Below are positions 9,184-18,326 of a stretch of DNA of 64,000 nucleotides, piece after piece. Every line of letters starts with the position of its first letter. Positions within the stretch are counted from its first letter, which is position 1. The position numbers were made by a program, and so were the translations under genes. Source of the stretch: Sediminibacterium magnilacihabitans (GTDB lineage Bacteria > Bacteroidota > Bacteroidia > Chitinophagales > Chitinophagaceae); assembly GCA_002973575.1 (NCBI GenBank), contig PVEQ01000002.1:124001-188000 (forward strand), given 5' to 3'. The notes under the pieces were generated by a model. It worked only from the letters and a program-made list of their open reading frames with translations. It did not search any database and was not told where the DNA came from.

Positions 9184-10731
9184 ATGAGAAAAATAATATC
9201 ATTCCTGCTGACCAGTTCTTTCAGCGCAATACAATTGTTTGCACAAACCGATCGTCCGCTGCCATCTTCGCCCAGGGTAACCATTGCCAATGGTGTGTTG
9301 GAGGGCATAGATGCATCCGGTGTGTATATTTTCAAAGGTATCCCTTATGCCGCACCTCCGGTGGGAGCTTTCCGCTGGAGGGAACCACAGCCGGTGAAGC
9401 AATGGGAAGGCGTGCGCAAAGCAGACCAGTTCGGACCCAGGGCCATGCAGCGCGGGCTGTTCGGCGATATGGTGTTTCGTTCCAATGGAATGAGTGAGGA
9501 CTGCCTTTACCTCAATGTATGGACGCCGGCTAAAACGGCCGGCAAAGCGCATTTGCCGGTATTAGTGTATTTTTTTGGCGGTGGTTTCATGGGTGGTGAT
9601 GGCTCCGAGCCCCGTTACGATGGAGAAAGTATGGCCCGCAACGGGATCGTAACTGTTACCGTCAACTACCGGCTCAATGTGTTTGGTTTCTTTGCACACC
9701 CTGAACTAACCAAAGAATCGCCACACCATGCTTCGGGTAATTATGGGTTGTTAGATCAAAGCGCCGCCTTGCAGTGGGTACAACATAATATTGCTGCTTT
9801 TGGCGGCGATCCGCATAGGGTAACCATTGCCGGTGAATCTGCAGGTTCCATTTCAGTGAGCGCACAGATGGCATCGCCATTATCCAAACAGTTGATCGCA
9901 GGAGCCATTGGTGAAAGTGGTTCATTACTGGGTACGCTATCGCCGGTATCACTGGCTGATGCAGAACAAAGCGGACTGAAATTTGCCAGCATGGCAGGTG
10001 CGGGTTCGCTTGCAGCATTGCGCAACCTGCCGGCGGACAAGCTGCTGGAAGTGGCAGCTGGCCATGAGTGGGAATTATTCCGTATAACGATAGACGGATA
10101 TTTTTTCCCAAAATCGCCTCTCAAAATATACAACGCCGGCGAACAGGCAAAGGTTCCGCTGCTGGCCGGATGGAATTCAGAAGAAATGAATTACCGCGCA
10201 CTGATGGGCAAAGACACCCTTACAAAAGAGAACTTCGCCAAAGCAGTACAAAAATTATACGGCGACCAGGCAACAGCCATATTGAATGTTTATCAGGCAA
10301 CCACACCTGAGGAACTGACACAGGCAGCTACCGACCTGGCAGGCGACCGCTTCATCGGATTCAGTACCTGGAAATGGACCGATCTGCACAGCAGTGCCGC
10401 CCAGCCGGTATACCGTTATTTTTATACACGGCCCAGGCCCGGAGCCAAAGGAGGCGCTGTACATTCTGCCGAAATCGAATATGCCATGGGAAACCTGCCC
10501 ACCAATAAAGTATTCGCCTGGCAACCGGAAGATTACAAAGTGTCTGCCATCCTGCAAAGTTATTTTGTGCATTTTATCAAATCAGGTAATCCCAACGGAG
10601 AAGGGGTACCTGCCTGGCCTGCTGTACAGAAAGGAGTACCAGCTGCAGTCATGCATATTGGCGTACATACAGCAGCTCAAACAGAAATGCACCGCAATCG
10701 CTATCTTTTGCTCAGCCGGTTGATGCATTAA
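9184..10731 (+). CDS. carboxylesterase type B (alpha/beta hydrolase)
   Basis: The start at 9184 gives 515 aa with a clear signal peptide (MRKIISFLLTSSFSAIQLFAQ). A longer frame from 9091 would bury this signal. The fold is recognisable from GVYIFKGIPYAAPPVGAFRW, the EDCLYLNVW strand, the oxyanion-hole segment VYFFGGGFMGG, the nucleophile elbow TIAGESAGS, an acidic NSEEMNYRAL segment and the His of GGAVHSAEIEYAMG. It would hydrolyse carboxylic esters in the periplasm; the substrate cannot be told. It ends 29 bp from the convergent bshC stop. Confidence 0.9.
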   Translation: MRKIISFLLTSSFSAIQLFAQTDRPLPSSPRVTIANGVLEGIDASGVYIFKGIPYAAPPVGAFRWREPQPVKQWEGVRKADQFGPRAMQRGLFGDMVFRSNGMSEDCLYLNVWTPAKTAGKAHLPVLVYFFGGGFMGGDGSEPRYDGESMARNGIVTVTVNYRLNVFGFFAHPELTKESPHHASGNYGLLDQSAALQWVQHNIAAFGGDPHRVTIAGESAGSISVSAQMASPLSKQLIAGAIGESGSLLGTLSPVSLADAEQSGLKFASMAGAGSLAALRNLPADKLLEVAAGHEWELFRITIDGYFFPKSPLKIYNAGEQAKVPLLAGWNSEEMNYRALMGKDTLTKENFAKAVQKLYGDQATAILNVYQATTPEELTQAATDLAGDRFIGFSTWKWTDLHSSAAQPVYRYFYTRPRPGAKGGAVHSAEIEYAMGNLPTNKVFAWQPEDYKVSAILQSYFVHFIKSGNPNGEGVPAWPAVQKGVPAAVMHIGVHTAAQTEMHRNRYLLLSRLMH

Positions 10732-10759
10732 ACAAAGAAGCAAAATAATTGCTGCATGG

Positions 10760-12358
10760 TTATTCGTATGCAACGATCGTAAAGTTGTTCGGAAATCCTT
10801 CCGAAACTTTATATATCATCTGCAACCATTGGGGGCCATAAGTTGCATACCAGGTGGCGAAATTTTCCACACGTTCCTGTAAACTGTTGTTGGGAAACAG
10901 ATCCTGTTTGAGTTTGGCAATCTGTTTTTGCTGCGCTTCAAATTTAGTCTTCTCTGCGCGCAGCATTTTCTTTTCCAGTTCTTTCAAACGCTTCACCGCC
11001 TTTACTTCCAATGCTTCTACATGCTGCTTCAGGGTAGCATCGATAGCGCCTGTCAACGTTTTGAGTTTTTCATAATAGGTTGCCGCCTCTTTCAATTCAT
11101 CTGTCAGACAAAGCTTTACATTCGATTCACGCATCACCAGGTCATACACCAGGTTCTGTTCTGTATTGAAAAGTGCGGTAGGGTCAAAGCCAAGCTTTTG
11201 CAGTTTCTGTTCCTGCTCGCGCTGCATCAGCAAAAAGGAATTACGCAACACCAGTACCGGATAAGGTACCTGTATGGCTTCAAAAACAGCTTTCAATTCC
11301 AACCAATAAGCCAACTCTCCTCCTCCGCCTATGAATGCGATGTTGGGCAATATGGTTTCCTGGAAAGCGCCGCGCAGGATCACATTGGGACTGAAACGCT
11401 CGGGGTGCGCATCCAGTTCAGCAAGAATAGCCTCTTTGCTGAACCGCAATCCAAGCGTCTTCACTTCATATCCACCTCCATTCCGTTCTATTCGCTCGCG
11501 CTTATCATCCAACAGGTAAAATAAGTTGATCTCTCTTCCACCGGCTTGTACTTTATAGTGTTTACTCAACGAAACAATGGTTGTTGCTACCATTTGATGG
11601 GAGAAACCTTCCAGCAATTCTTTTTTCACTACTGAACGAAAAGCCGATTTCAGTTTGGCATGATCGGGTACCAGCACTACTACACCATAAGCGCCGAAGA
11701 GTTCGTTTACCAACTCCAACGTTGCCTGTTGGATGGTCTTTCCTTCCGTATAACATCGTTTGAATAAACCAACCAGTTCTTTTCCTTTGGGCAATACGGC
11801 TATCTGCCCTTCGATAGCGTGTAATACTTTCGTGAGCGCTTTGTCTACTTTCATTCTCCCTACGGCGCCTGTTTGCCGGGTATTCCAAACCAGTTTTTGT
11901 CCGCCCAGGTTGAGGTATCCCAATTCATCCAGGTCCGCATCTTCACTGCCCATATAATAAACGGGCACGAATTTGTATTGAGGCAGTTGTCGTGATAATT
12001 CATCTGCCAGCCGAACCGTATGCATGATCTTATAAATAAAATAAAGCGGACCGGTAAATATATTGGGTTGATGGGCTGTAGTAACAGTAAAAGTATTGTT
12101 TGATGCCAGTGATGCAATATGCTGCTGGAGTTTTTCTGTTACAGGTAACCCTTTGTATTGCGCTTGCAGGGTCTCTACCAGCAAAGCACGTGGTGTATCA
12201 AAAGCCTGCCGCTCATGTATGGCTTGCTGTATGCCTTCGAGGTTGGCATTGTGTTTATAAAAAGGCTGCAGGGAGGCGGATTGGTTAAGATAATCCGAAA
12301 CGATCTTCGTAAAATATCCGGTGCGCTCGTATGGTATACGGGTGGAGGTATGGTTCAT
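10760..12358 (-). CDS. bshC: bacillithiol synthase, cysteine-adding enzyme BshC
   Basis: The 532-aa protein matches BshC, which joins cysteine to GlcN-malate in the last step of bacillithiol synthesis. Supporting segments are FTVTTAHQPNIFTGPLYFIYK (nucleotide-binding HQPN region, ~95), YYMGSEDADLDELG (~135), ILRGAFQETILPNIAFIGGGGELAYW (~330) and a long C-terminal Lys/Glu coiled coil (~430-500). bshA and bshB are not adjacent. A YpdA-type bacillithiol disulfide reductase lies 8 kb away at 20180-21154, consistent with a bacillithiol-using cell. Confidence 0.93.
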   Translation of the reverse strand: MNHTSTRIPYERTGYFTKIVSDYLNQSASLQPFYKHNANLEGIQQAIHERQAFDTPRALLVETLQAQYKGLPVTEKLQQHIASLASNNTFTVTTAHQPNIFTGPLYFIYKIMHTVRLADELSRQLPQYKFVPVYYMGSEDADLDELGYLNLGGQKLVWNTRQTGAVGRMKVDKALTKVLHAIEGQIAVLPKGKELVGLFKRCYTEGKTIQQATLELVNELFGAYGVVVLVPDHAKLKSAFRSVVKKELLEGFSHQMVATTIVSLSKHYKVQAGGREINLFYLLDDKRERIERNGGGYEVKTLGLRFSKEAILAELDAHPERFSPNVILRGAFQETILPNIAFIGGGGELAYWLELKAVFEAIQVPYPVLVLRNSFLLMQREQEQKLQKLGFDPTALFNTEQNLVYDLVMRESNVKLCLTDELKEAATYYEKLKTLTGAIDATLKQHVEALEVKAVKRLKELEKKMLRAEKTKFEAQQKQIAKLKQDLFPNNSLQERVENFATWYATYGPQWLQMIYKVSEGFPNNFTIVAYE

Positions 12359-12424
12359 ATAAGCTGCTAAATTACAACTTACTGTAAACTGCCGTTTCCG
12401 CTCCTGTAATAGGCCATTTCGAAA

Positions 12425-13675
12425 TCAGGAAAAACGGTCGGGGTTGAATGGGCGGATGTCCATGCTCGTTTCCCGCTCATCCACAACTTCACTCACCAGT
12501 TTTCCCGTTCCTGCGCCCAAACTCAGTCCCAACATGGCATGCCCCGTAGCCAACACCACATTCTTCCATTGCCGGGTGCGCCCCAGGTAGGGCAACCCAT
12601 CCGCCGAGCAAGGCCGGTAGCCATACCATATTTTATCGGCAGCAGGCATTGGCACATTGAATTCAGGGTAAAACTTTTTCACTGCATCCAGAATGCCCTG
12701 CACCCTTTTGAGGCGAGGGGGTGTTTGTGTGGAAGTAATTTCCATGGTTCCGCCCATGCGCAGCTTGTTGCCATCCATCGGCGTCATAGCCACCCTGCCT
12801 TCCACCAATATGGCCGGATAGTTGAGCCGGTAAGGTGAATCTTCCAGGGTAACCGAATATCCCCTGCCGGGCACCAATGGTATACTGACATTCATTTTGG
12901 CAGCCAGTTCACGGCTCCAGGAGCCGCCGGCTATCACAACCGTATCTGCATGGTAAGCGCCATTGGTTGTAATTAGTTGAGTGATATTTCCATTGGCATT
13001 TTCAAAACGAATCACTTCTTCATTTGTTTGTATGCGCACGCCTTTTTGTTTCAAATCGGCTATCAGTTGCTGCATCAATTTGTTGGGATAAAGATGCGCA
13101 TCACAACGAAAGAAAACAGCGCCCTGCGCGTTGATCCTTGTCTGGGGTTCCATCGCCTGCAATGCATCGTAATCCAGCAAGGCAGTATCGGTCAATCCCA
13201 GTTCGCGGGCTTTCTCTACTACGTGTTTGGCATGTTCTGCACCTTCCGGCGTTTGGAAAATCTCTAACAATCCTTTGTGCTCATAAGCGAAGTTGAACTG
13301 CGGTAATGCTGTCCATTCTTCATACATTTTTTTACTCAGGATCGCAATATCCCTAAGCGGTATGGCTGAGTCTTCCACGTGCTGTTGGGTTGCGGCTTTC
13401 ATGAATTGCATGCCCCAGTTGATCAAACTGCGACTTAGCCTCGGTTGCACATAAAAAGGACTTTTAGAATTCCACATCCATTTGAGCCCTTGCTTTACAA
13501 TACCCGGTGTGGCAAGCGGTGTAAAATGACTGGGACAAACATATCCCGCATTGCCATAAGAGCAGTTACTGCTCATATCCGTTTTATCGATGACAGTTAC
13601 TTCATGTCCGCCTGCCTGCAAATAATAAGCGCTGCTTAAACCAATGATGCCTCCTCCAATGATAACGATCCGCAT
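12425..13675 (-). CDS. FAD-dependent D-hydroxyproline / D-amino-acid dehydrogenase
   Basis: The 416-aa DadA-like flavoenzyme has an N-terminal Rossmann FAD site (IVIIGGGIIGLSSAYYLQAGG), a DMSSNCSYGNAGYVCPSHF segment, a TVVIAGGSWSREL strand, and a C-terminal YGYRPCSADGLPYLGR plus ATGHAMLGLSLGAGTGKLVSE. It follows the hydroxyproline epimerase by 24 bp, so its substrate is inferred to be cis-4-hydroxy-D-proline, oxidised to 1-pyrroline-4-hydroxy-2-carboxylate. The general DadA fold alone would not distinguish this from other D-amino acids. Confidence 0.85.
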   Translation of the reverse strand: MRIVIIGGGIIGLSSAYYLQAGGHEVTVIDKTDMSSNCSYGNAGYVCPSHFTPLATPGIVKQGLKWMWNSKSPFYVQPRLSRSLINWGMQFMKAATQQHVEDSAIPLRDIAILSKKMYEEWTALPQFNFAYEHKGLLEIFQTPEGAEHAKHVVEKARELGLTDTALLDYDALQAMEPQTRINAQGAVFFRCDAHLYPNKLMQQLIADLKQKGVRIQTNEEVIRFENANGNITQLITTNGAYHADTVVIAGGSWSRELAAKMNVSIPLVPGRGYSVTLEDSPYRLNYPAILVEGRVAMTPMDGNKLRMGGTMEITSTQTPPRLKRVQGILDAVKKFYPEFNVPMPAADKIWYGYRPCSADGLPYLGRTRQWKNVVLATGHAMLGLSLGAGTGKLVSEVVDERETSMDIRPFNPDRFS

Positions 13676-13699
13676 TTGTCTATAAATTATGATCTGGTG

Positions 13700-14749
13700 T
13701 TAAATTACCTGGAATCCGTGGGCATAAGGATCATCATTCGCATCGATGCTGATCGTATTATACCCGTAAATTTTAGCCCATCCTTCGATGCCCGGAACAA
13801 TAGCTGGCTTATCGCCTACTGTTGTTACCGCTTCGATGGTACCTGTAAATGTAGAACCTATGATGCTTTCATGCACAAACCTGTCTCCTTCTTTTAGTTT
13901 TCCTTTGGCATACCATTGTGCCATGCGTGCCGAAGTGCCCGTGCCGCAGGGCGAACGGTCGATGGCTTTATCTCCATAAAAAACCGCATTCCGTGCCGTT
14001 GAATGTTTGTCCAGCACCGCTCCTGCCCATAAAATGTGCGAGCATCCGTTGATGGTAGCATCCTGCGGGTGAACGAATGTATATTTTTCGTTGATGTTTT
14101 TTCTTAACTCGCGCGACCAGGCTACCAATTGACTGGCTGTATAATGTTCCAGTCCCGGGAAATTGGGTTGCACATCTACAATCGCATAGAAATTACCACC
14201 ATAGGCTACATCTACTGTTAATGTTCCTAAGTCAGGACAATTCGCTTGCAGTCCTTCCGAATCGAGATAGGCTGGTACGTTTTTCAGTTTAACCGATGTT
14301 ACTTTATTGCCTTCCTGACGATAAGAGATCAACACCAATCCTGCCGGCGCTTCCATGCGTACGATACCAGGCGTTTTGGGTTGAATCAATCCTTCTTCAA
14401 TGGCAATGGTAATGGTGCCGATGGTGCCATGTCCGCACATAGGGAGGCAACCGCTGGTTTCAATGAACAATACCGCCACATCGTTTTGCGGGTCGTGCGG
14501 CGGATACAATATGCCGCCGCTCATCATATCATGTCCGCGCGGTTCAAACATCAATCCCTTGCGTATCCAATCGTATTCACGGAGAAAATGTTGCCGCTTT
14601 TCGCTCATGTTCTTTCCTTCCAGCACGGGACCTCCCTGGGCTATTACCCTTACTGGATTGCCACAGGTATGCGCATCGATGCAATGGAACAAATGTCCGC
14701 TCAACTTTTCTATATGCTGCCTGGCAAAGGCAACCGGACCTGTCTTCAT
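13700..14749 (-). CDS. 4-hydroxyproline 2-epimerase (proline racemase family)
   Basis: The 349-aa protein interconverts trans-4-hydroxy-L-proline and cis-4-hydroxy-D-proline. The opening HCIDAHTCGNPVRVI and the two catalytic cysteines in SGCLPMCGHGTIG (~100) and DRSPCGTGTSARMA (~270) mark the two-Cys racemase/epimerase subgroup rather than the Ser or Thr variants (3-hydroxyproline dehydratases). Neighbouring genes for the oxidase, deaminase and semialdehyde dehydrogenase make the hydroxyproline role likely. It is separated from the upstream dehydrogenase gene by 188 bp. Confidence 0.92.
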   Translation of the reverse strand: MKTGPVAFARQHIEKLSGHLFHCIDAHTCGNPVRVIAQGGPVLEGKNMSEKRQHFLREYDWIRKGLMFEPRGHDMMSGGILYPPHDPQNDVAVLFIETSGCLPMCGHGTIGTITIAIEEGLIQPKTPGIVRMEAPAGLVLISYRQEGNKVTSVKLKNVPAYLDSEGLQANCPDLGTLTVDVAYGGNFYAIVDVQPNFPGLEHYTASQLVAWSRELRKNINEKYTFVHPQDATINGCSHILWAGAVLDKHSTARNAVFYGDKAIDRSPCGTGTSARMAQWYAKGKLKEGDRFVHESIIGSTFTGTIEAVTTVGDKPAIVPGIEGWAKIYGYNTISIDANDDPYAHGFQVI

Positions 14750-14937
14750 GTATGGATTCTTTTATTGAACAATGATGTTTAAATTTGTTATGACCCGATT
14801 GTTATATGGAAACCTATGGAAAAATATTGTTGATTGCCATGCCTGCTTTCCATGTTGGTGTGCCTGTACTTTGTATCCCGTAACAAGCAGAGCAACACAG
14901 CTGTTTCCTTATAACAATATCAAAGAGCAAATCATAT

Positions 14938-16398
14938 TTATTCTTTTCCCATTACACCATTGCGCATCCTCCAGATGTTCAAAGGATTGCCTTCCTGCAG
15001 GGCTTCGGGCAAAAGTGTTGGGGGGCAATGTTGATAGCATACAGGTCTCACCCATCGCTTCACGGCGTTGATGCCAACAGCTGTAAAACGGCTGTCGGTA
15101 GTAGCCGGGAATGGTCCGCCATGTACCATACTCGGACATACTTCCACACCGGTAGGCACTCCATTGAACACGATCCTGCCGGCAATAGAAACGGCAGTAT
15201 CCAGTAATGCGGGGTAATTAGCAAAATCTTTATCGGTACCCATTAAGCTGGTAGTCAACTGACCGGTTAGCGAGATCCACACTTTCAACAATTCATCCAT
15301 ATCCTTGCATCGCACCAGCAATGAATAGGGTCCAAATACTTCTTCGTGCAACAAAGGGTTGGCGAGGAAAGTAGTGCCGTCTACCATAGCAACAGTGGGC
15401 AATGCTTCCATCTCCTTTGGAGCGGTGGTTGCCTGTTGTATCACTGTTACATGCTGCTCGTGTAAAGCCGCTTCCATTTTTTTGTAATACGCTTTATGTA
15501 TGCCTGTATGCAACATTTTAGCGGGAGCTACTGTTTCAATCGCTGCACGAAGGGTATCGATGAAAGCGGGTAAGGCGTCCGTTTCAATGGCCAGCATCAG
15601 TCCGGGATTGGTGCAGAATTGTCCCATTCCCAATGTAATGGATGCAGCATATTGTTGCGCCAGCGCTGAGCCGTTTTGTGCAATGGCATCCGGCAGGAAT
15701 ACAACAGGATTGGTGCTACCCATTTCTGAAAAAACAGGAATGGGTTTTTCCCGCGCAATGGCGTAATCGTACAATGCCCTACCACCTTTGTAAGAACCGG
15801 TGAAACCAACGGCTGCAGTAGCCGGATGCTCTACCAGGTTTTTTCCTGCTTCAAATGAAGTATCGGTTACATGCTGAAAAACATGTTCGGGCATGCCGCA
15901 GGTTGTGATGGCTTGCTGAATGGCTTCATTCACCATTTCAGAAGTGTGCAGGTGCGCCGGGTGTGCTTTAACTACTACGGTACAGCCGGCTGCCAACGCA
16001 CTGGCAGTATCACCTCCAGCTGTGGAATAAGCAAAAGGGAAATTGCTGGCGCCGAATACCACAACAGGGCCCAATGGCAACAACATTTTACGGATATCGG
16101 GCCTGGGAGGATTCTTATCGGGTATGGCTGTATCTATCGATGCTTCCACCCAGCTTCCTTCGCGCAGCATGGTTGCGAACATGCGCAACTGCATGGTGGT
16201 TCTGCCCCGCTCTCCTGTTAACCTGGGCAAAGGCAGGTTGGTTTCTGCTGCGGCCTGGTTCAATAAACGATCGCCAAGCGCTTCTATATTGGAAGCAATG
16301 GTTTCGAGGAACCGGGCTTTATCTGTAGCGGGTATTTTTTTATAGGCCGCAAATGCTTGTGCTGCCTGCTGCATGACCTGGTTGATAGCGGCATTCAT
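14938..16398 (-). CDS. alpha-ketoglutaric semialdehyde (2,5-dioxovalerate) dehydrogenase
   Basis: This 486-aa aldehyde dehydrogenase oxidises 2,5-dioxopentanoate to 2-oxoglutarate with NAD(P)+, the last step of hydroxyproline breakdown. Visible are PVVVFGASNFPFAYSTAGGDTASALAAG, the general-base Glu in FSEMGSTNPVVF (~245) and the nucleophile Cys in TLGMGQFCTNPG (~288). The SNFP segment and short N-terminus are typical of the KGSADH branch. It lies 4 bp downstream of the deaminase gene, so translation is probably coupled. Confidence 0.9.
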   Translation of the reverse strand: MNAAINQVMQQAAQAFAAYKKIPATDKARFLETIASNIEALGDRLLNQAAAETNLPLPRLTGERGRTTMQLRMFATMLREGSWVEASIDTAIPDKNPPRPDIRKMLLPLGPVVVFGASNFPFAYSTAGGDTASALAAGCTVVVKAHPAHLHTSEMVNEAIQQAITTCGMPEHVFQHVTDTSFEAGKNLVEHPATAAVGFTGSYKGGRALYDYAIAREKPIPVFSEMGSTNPVVFLPDAIAQNGSALAQQYAASITLGMGQFCTNPGLMLAIETDALPAFIDTLRAAIETVAPAKMLHTGIHKAYYKKMEAALHEQHVTVIQQATTAPKEMEALPTVAMVDGTTFLANPLLHEEVFGPYSLLVRCKDMDELLKVWISLTGQLTTSLMGTDKDFANYPALLDTAVSIAGRIVFNGVPTGVEVCPSMVHGGPFPATTDSRFTAVGINAVKRWVRPVCYQHCPPTLLPEALQEGNPLNIWRMRNGVMGKE

Positions 16399-16402
16399 CT
16401 GA

Positions 16403-17323
16403 TTACAATTTTATTTGCAAATAATCCGGCAATACGGGGCGGGATGCGATACCATCATTGATGATCTTCAAAATCCTTTCACGCTCTGCTCCTGCCAAAC
16501 TAAGACGTGGCGCACGTACATACTCCGCACCAACACCCGCCTGCGCTGCTGCTAATTTAATGTATTGTACCAGTTTGGGGTGAATATCCAGTTCCAGCAA
16601 AGGCATGAACCAACGATAGATGGCAGTTGCTTCTGCTATACGACCTGCTTTAACCAGGCGATAAATGGCTACGGTCTCGGCGGGGAAAGCACATACCAAT
16701 CCGGCTACCCATCCATCCGCCCCCAATGCCATCTCTTCCAGTGCAATGGTATCTACACCACACAATATGCTGTATCGATTGCCAAAACGGTTACGTAGTC
16801 TTGTTACATTCGAAACATCACGGGTAGATTCTTTAATGGCGTTGATATTGCTGCTGGCAGCCAGTTCACCGAACATGTCGAGTGTTACTTCCACCCGGTA
16901 GTCTACCGGGTTATTATAGATCATGATAGGCAGGTCTGTGGCTGCTGCTATGGTTTGAAAATAATGCACGGTCTCCCTGTCGTCACTTTTGTATCGCATG
17001 GGAGGTAATAACATCAATCCATCGGCGCCCCATGATTTGGCATAGGCCGATTGTAACAAAGCTTCCCTGGTACTGCCTTCTGCAATATTGAGTATCACTG
17101 GCACTTTACCTTTCACTTTATCGATCGTGAACTTTACCAGTCTTTCTTTTTCATCGGTGGTTAATACACTGGCTTCACCTAATGTGCCGCCCAATACCAG
17201 GCCGTCTACCCCGGCATCCAGTTGTGCCTGCAGGCTTTTTTCAAACAATGGCATATCCAGTCCGTCATTTGCGGTAAACTGTGTAGTGATGGCGGGAAAA
17301 ACGCCTTTCCATGCAAACTGCAT
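16403..17323 (-). CDS. DHDPS-family 1-pyrroline-4-hydroxy-2-carboxylate deaminase
   Basis: The 306-aa (beta/alpha)8 enzyme has the Schiff-base Lys in NINAIKESTRD (~165) and the Tyr of LPIMIYNNPVDYR (~137). The GVDGLVLGGTLGEASVLT segment is the DHDPS signature. By context it deaminates Pyr4H2C to alpha-ketoglutaric semialdehyde; sequence alone would allow another DHDPS-like aldolase or deaminase. It is the first gene of the minus-strand hydroxyproline operon, divergent from the AraC regulator. Confidence 0.87.
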   Translation of the reverse strand: MQFAWKGVFPAITTQFTANDGLDMPLFEKSLQAQLDAGVDGLVLGGTLGEASVLTTDEKERLVKFTIDKVKGKVPVILNIAEGSTREALLQSAYAKSWGADGLMLLPPMRYKSDDRETVHYFQTIAAATDLPIMIYNNPVDYRVEVTLDMFGELAASSNINAIKESTRDVSNVTRLRNRFGNRYSILCGVDTIALEEMALGADGWVAGLVCAFPAETVAIYRLVKAGRIAEATAIYRWFMPLLELDIHPKLVQYIKLAAAQAGVGAEYVRAPRLSLAGAERERILKIINDGIASRPVLPDYLQIKL

Positions 17324-17340
17324 ACGTATAAAATTTGAAT

Positions 17341-17388
17341 CAAAGGTAGTTCTCGCCGGGTAGCGCTTATTGATCGCAATTCATCAAT
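17341..17388 (-). promoter_or_regulatory. promoter and inverted repeat of the hydroxyproline operon
   Basis: On the minus strand a perfect Bacteroidota -7 box TACCTTTG (17341-17348) lies 17 bp before the deaminase start. No TTG is seen at the usual -33 distance. Instead an inverted repeat ATTGAT-N8-ATCAAT occupies 17369-17388. A weak -33 with a repeat just upstream fits activation by the divergent AraC protein; this is inference. Confidence 0.5.
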
Positions 17389-17471
17389 ACTGATACTATT
17401 TTATCCATTTTTTAAATAAATATTTCATAATTGAATTAATTTAGGATCACTAATCGACTCCAAGGCCCTTT

Positions 17472-18326
17472 ATGAAAATCGTTCCCTTTAAAATTCCCCG
17501 CTCAGGAAATGAAGCCATTCGTGTGCAGGTAGATGCCATGCCGCATCTTTATAACCATCTTCACCAGCATCCTGAGATACAGCTTACACTGGTGGTGGAA
17601 AGCCATGGCACACTGGTTGCCAGTGATTATGTAGGCAGGTTTAGAGAGGGGGATGTATTTGTGATCGGCTCCAACCAACCACATGTATTCAGGAATGATG
17701 CGGTATATTTCAAGAAGAAACTAAAAGCCAAAGCCATTACATTATTCTTCGATGAAAGTACATTGGGCAACCTGTTTTGGCAGCAGGAAGAAGTAAAATC
17801 ATTCCTTCCTTTTTTCAGGAACAGTTTGGGCGGGTATCGTTTCAAAGGAAAGAAACAGGAGCAGTTGCGCAATTTATTATTGCAAATAGCCGGCGCCGAA
17901 AAAATGGATAAGATCATCCTGTTCATGGAAATGATCAAACTACTGTCTTCTAAAAAAGAAACGACGGCTTTGTCCCATGCCGTTGTACAAAGACCTATCC
18001 GCGATTTCGATGGCAGCCGGCTCAATGCCGTACTGGAATATACATTCCGGGAAAGCCATCGTACCATCCGGCTGGAAGAGATTGCCGCTGTGGCTAATAT
18101 GACAGTGGTGGCGTTCTGCAAATATTTCAAGACCAGGACCCGTAAAACCTATACGCATTTCCTGAACGAGATCCGCATCAACAATGCCTGCAAGTTATTA
18201 CTGGCCGGCGACCAGCCTATATCAACGGTTTGTTATGAAACGGGGTTTAGCAACCTTTCGCATTTCAACCGGATATTCAAAAAGATCACAGGAAAAACAC
18301 CCGGGCATTACCGGGCATCGGTATGA
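17472..18326 (+). CDS. AraC-family transcriptional regulator of hydroxyproline use
   Basis: The 284-aa protein has an N-terminal cupin-like sensor (~10-100, HLYNHLHQHPEIQLTLVVE, GDVFVIGSNQPHVF) and a C-terminal double HTH (~190-284, IRLEEIAAVANMTVVAFCKYF; ISTVCYETGFSNLSHFNRIF; KKITGKTPGHYR). It is divergent from the hydroxyproline operon across a 148-bp gap and is its likely regulator. It abuts rimO end to end on the opposite strand, with no gap. Confidence 0.88.
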   Translation: MKIVPFKIPRSGNEAIRVQVDAMPHLYNHLHQHPEIQLTLVVESHGTLVASDYVGRFREGDVFVIGSNQPHVFRNDAVYFKKKLKAKAITLFFDESTLGNLFWQQEEVKSFLPFFRNSLGGYRFKGKKQEQLRNLLLQIAGAEKMDKIILFMEMIKLLSSKKETTALSHAVVQRPIRDFDGSRLNAVLEYTFRESHRTIRLEEIAAVANMTVVAFCKYFKTRTRKTYTHFLNEIRINNACKLLLAGDQPISTVCYETGFSNLSHFNRIFKKITGKTPGHYRASV

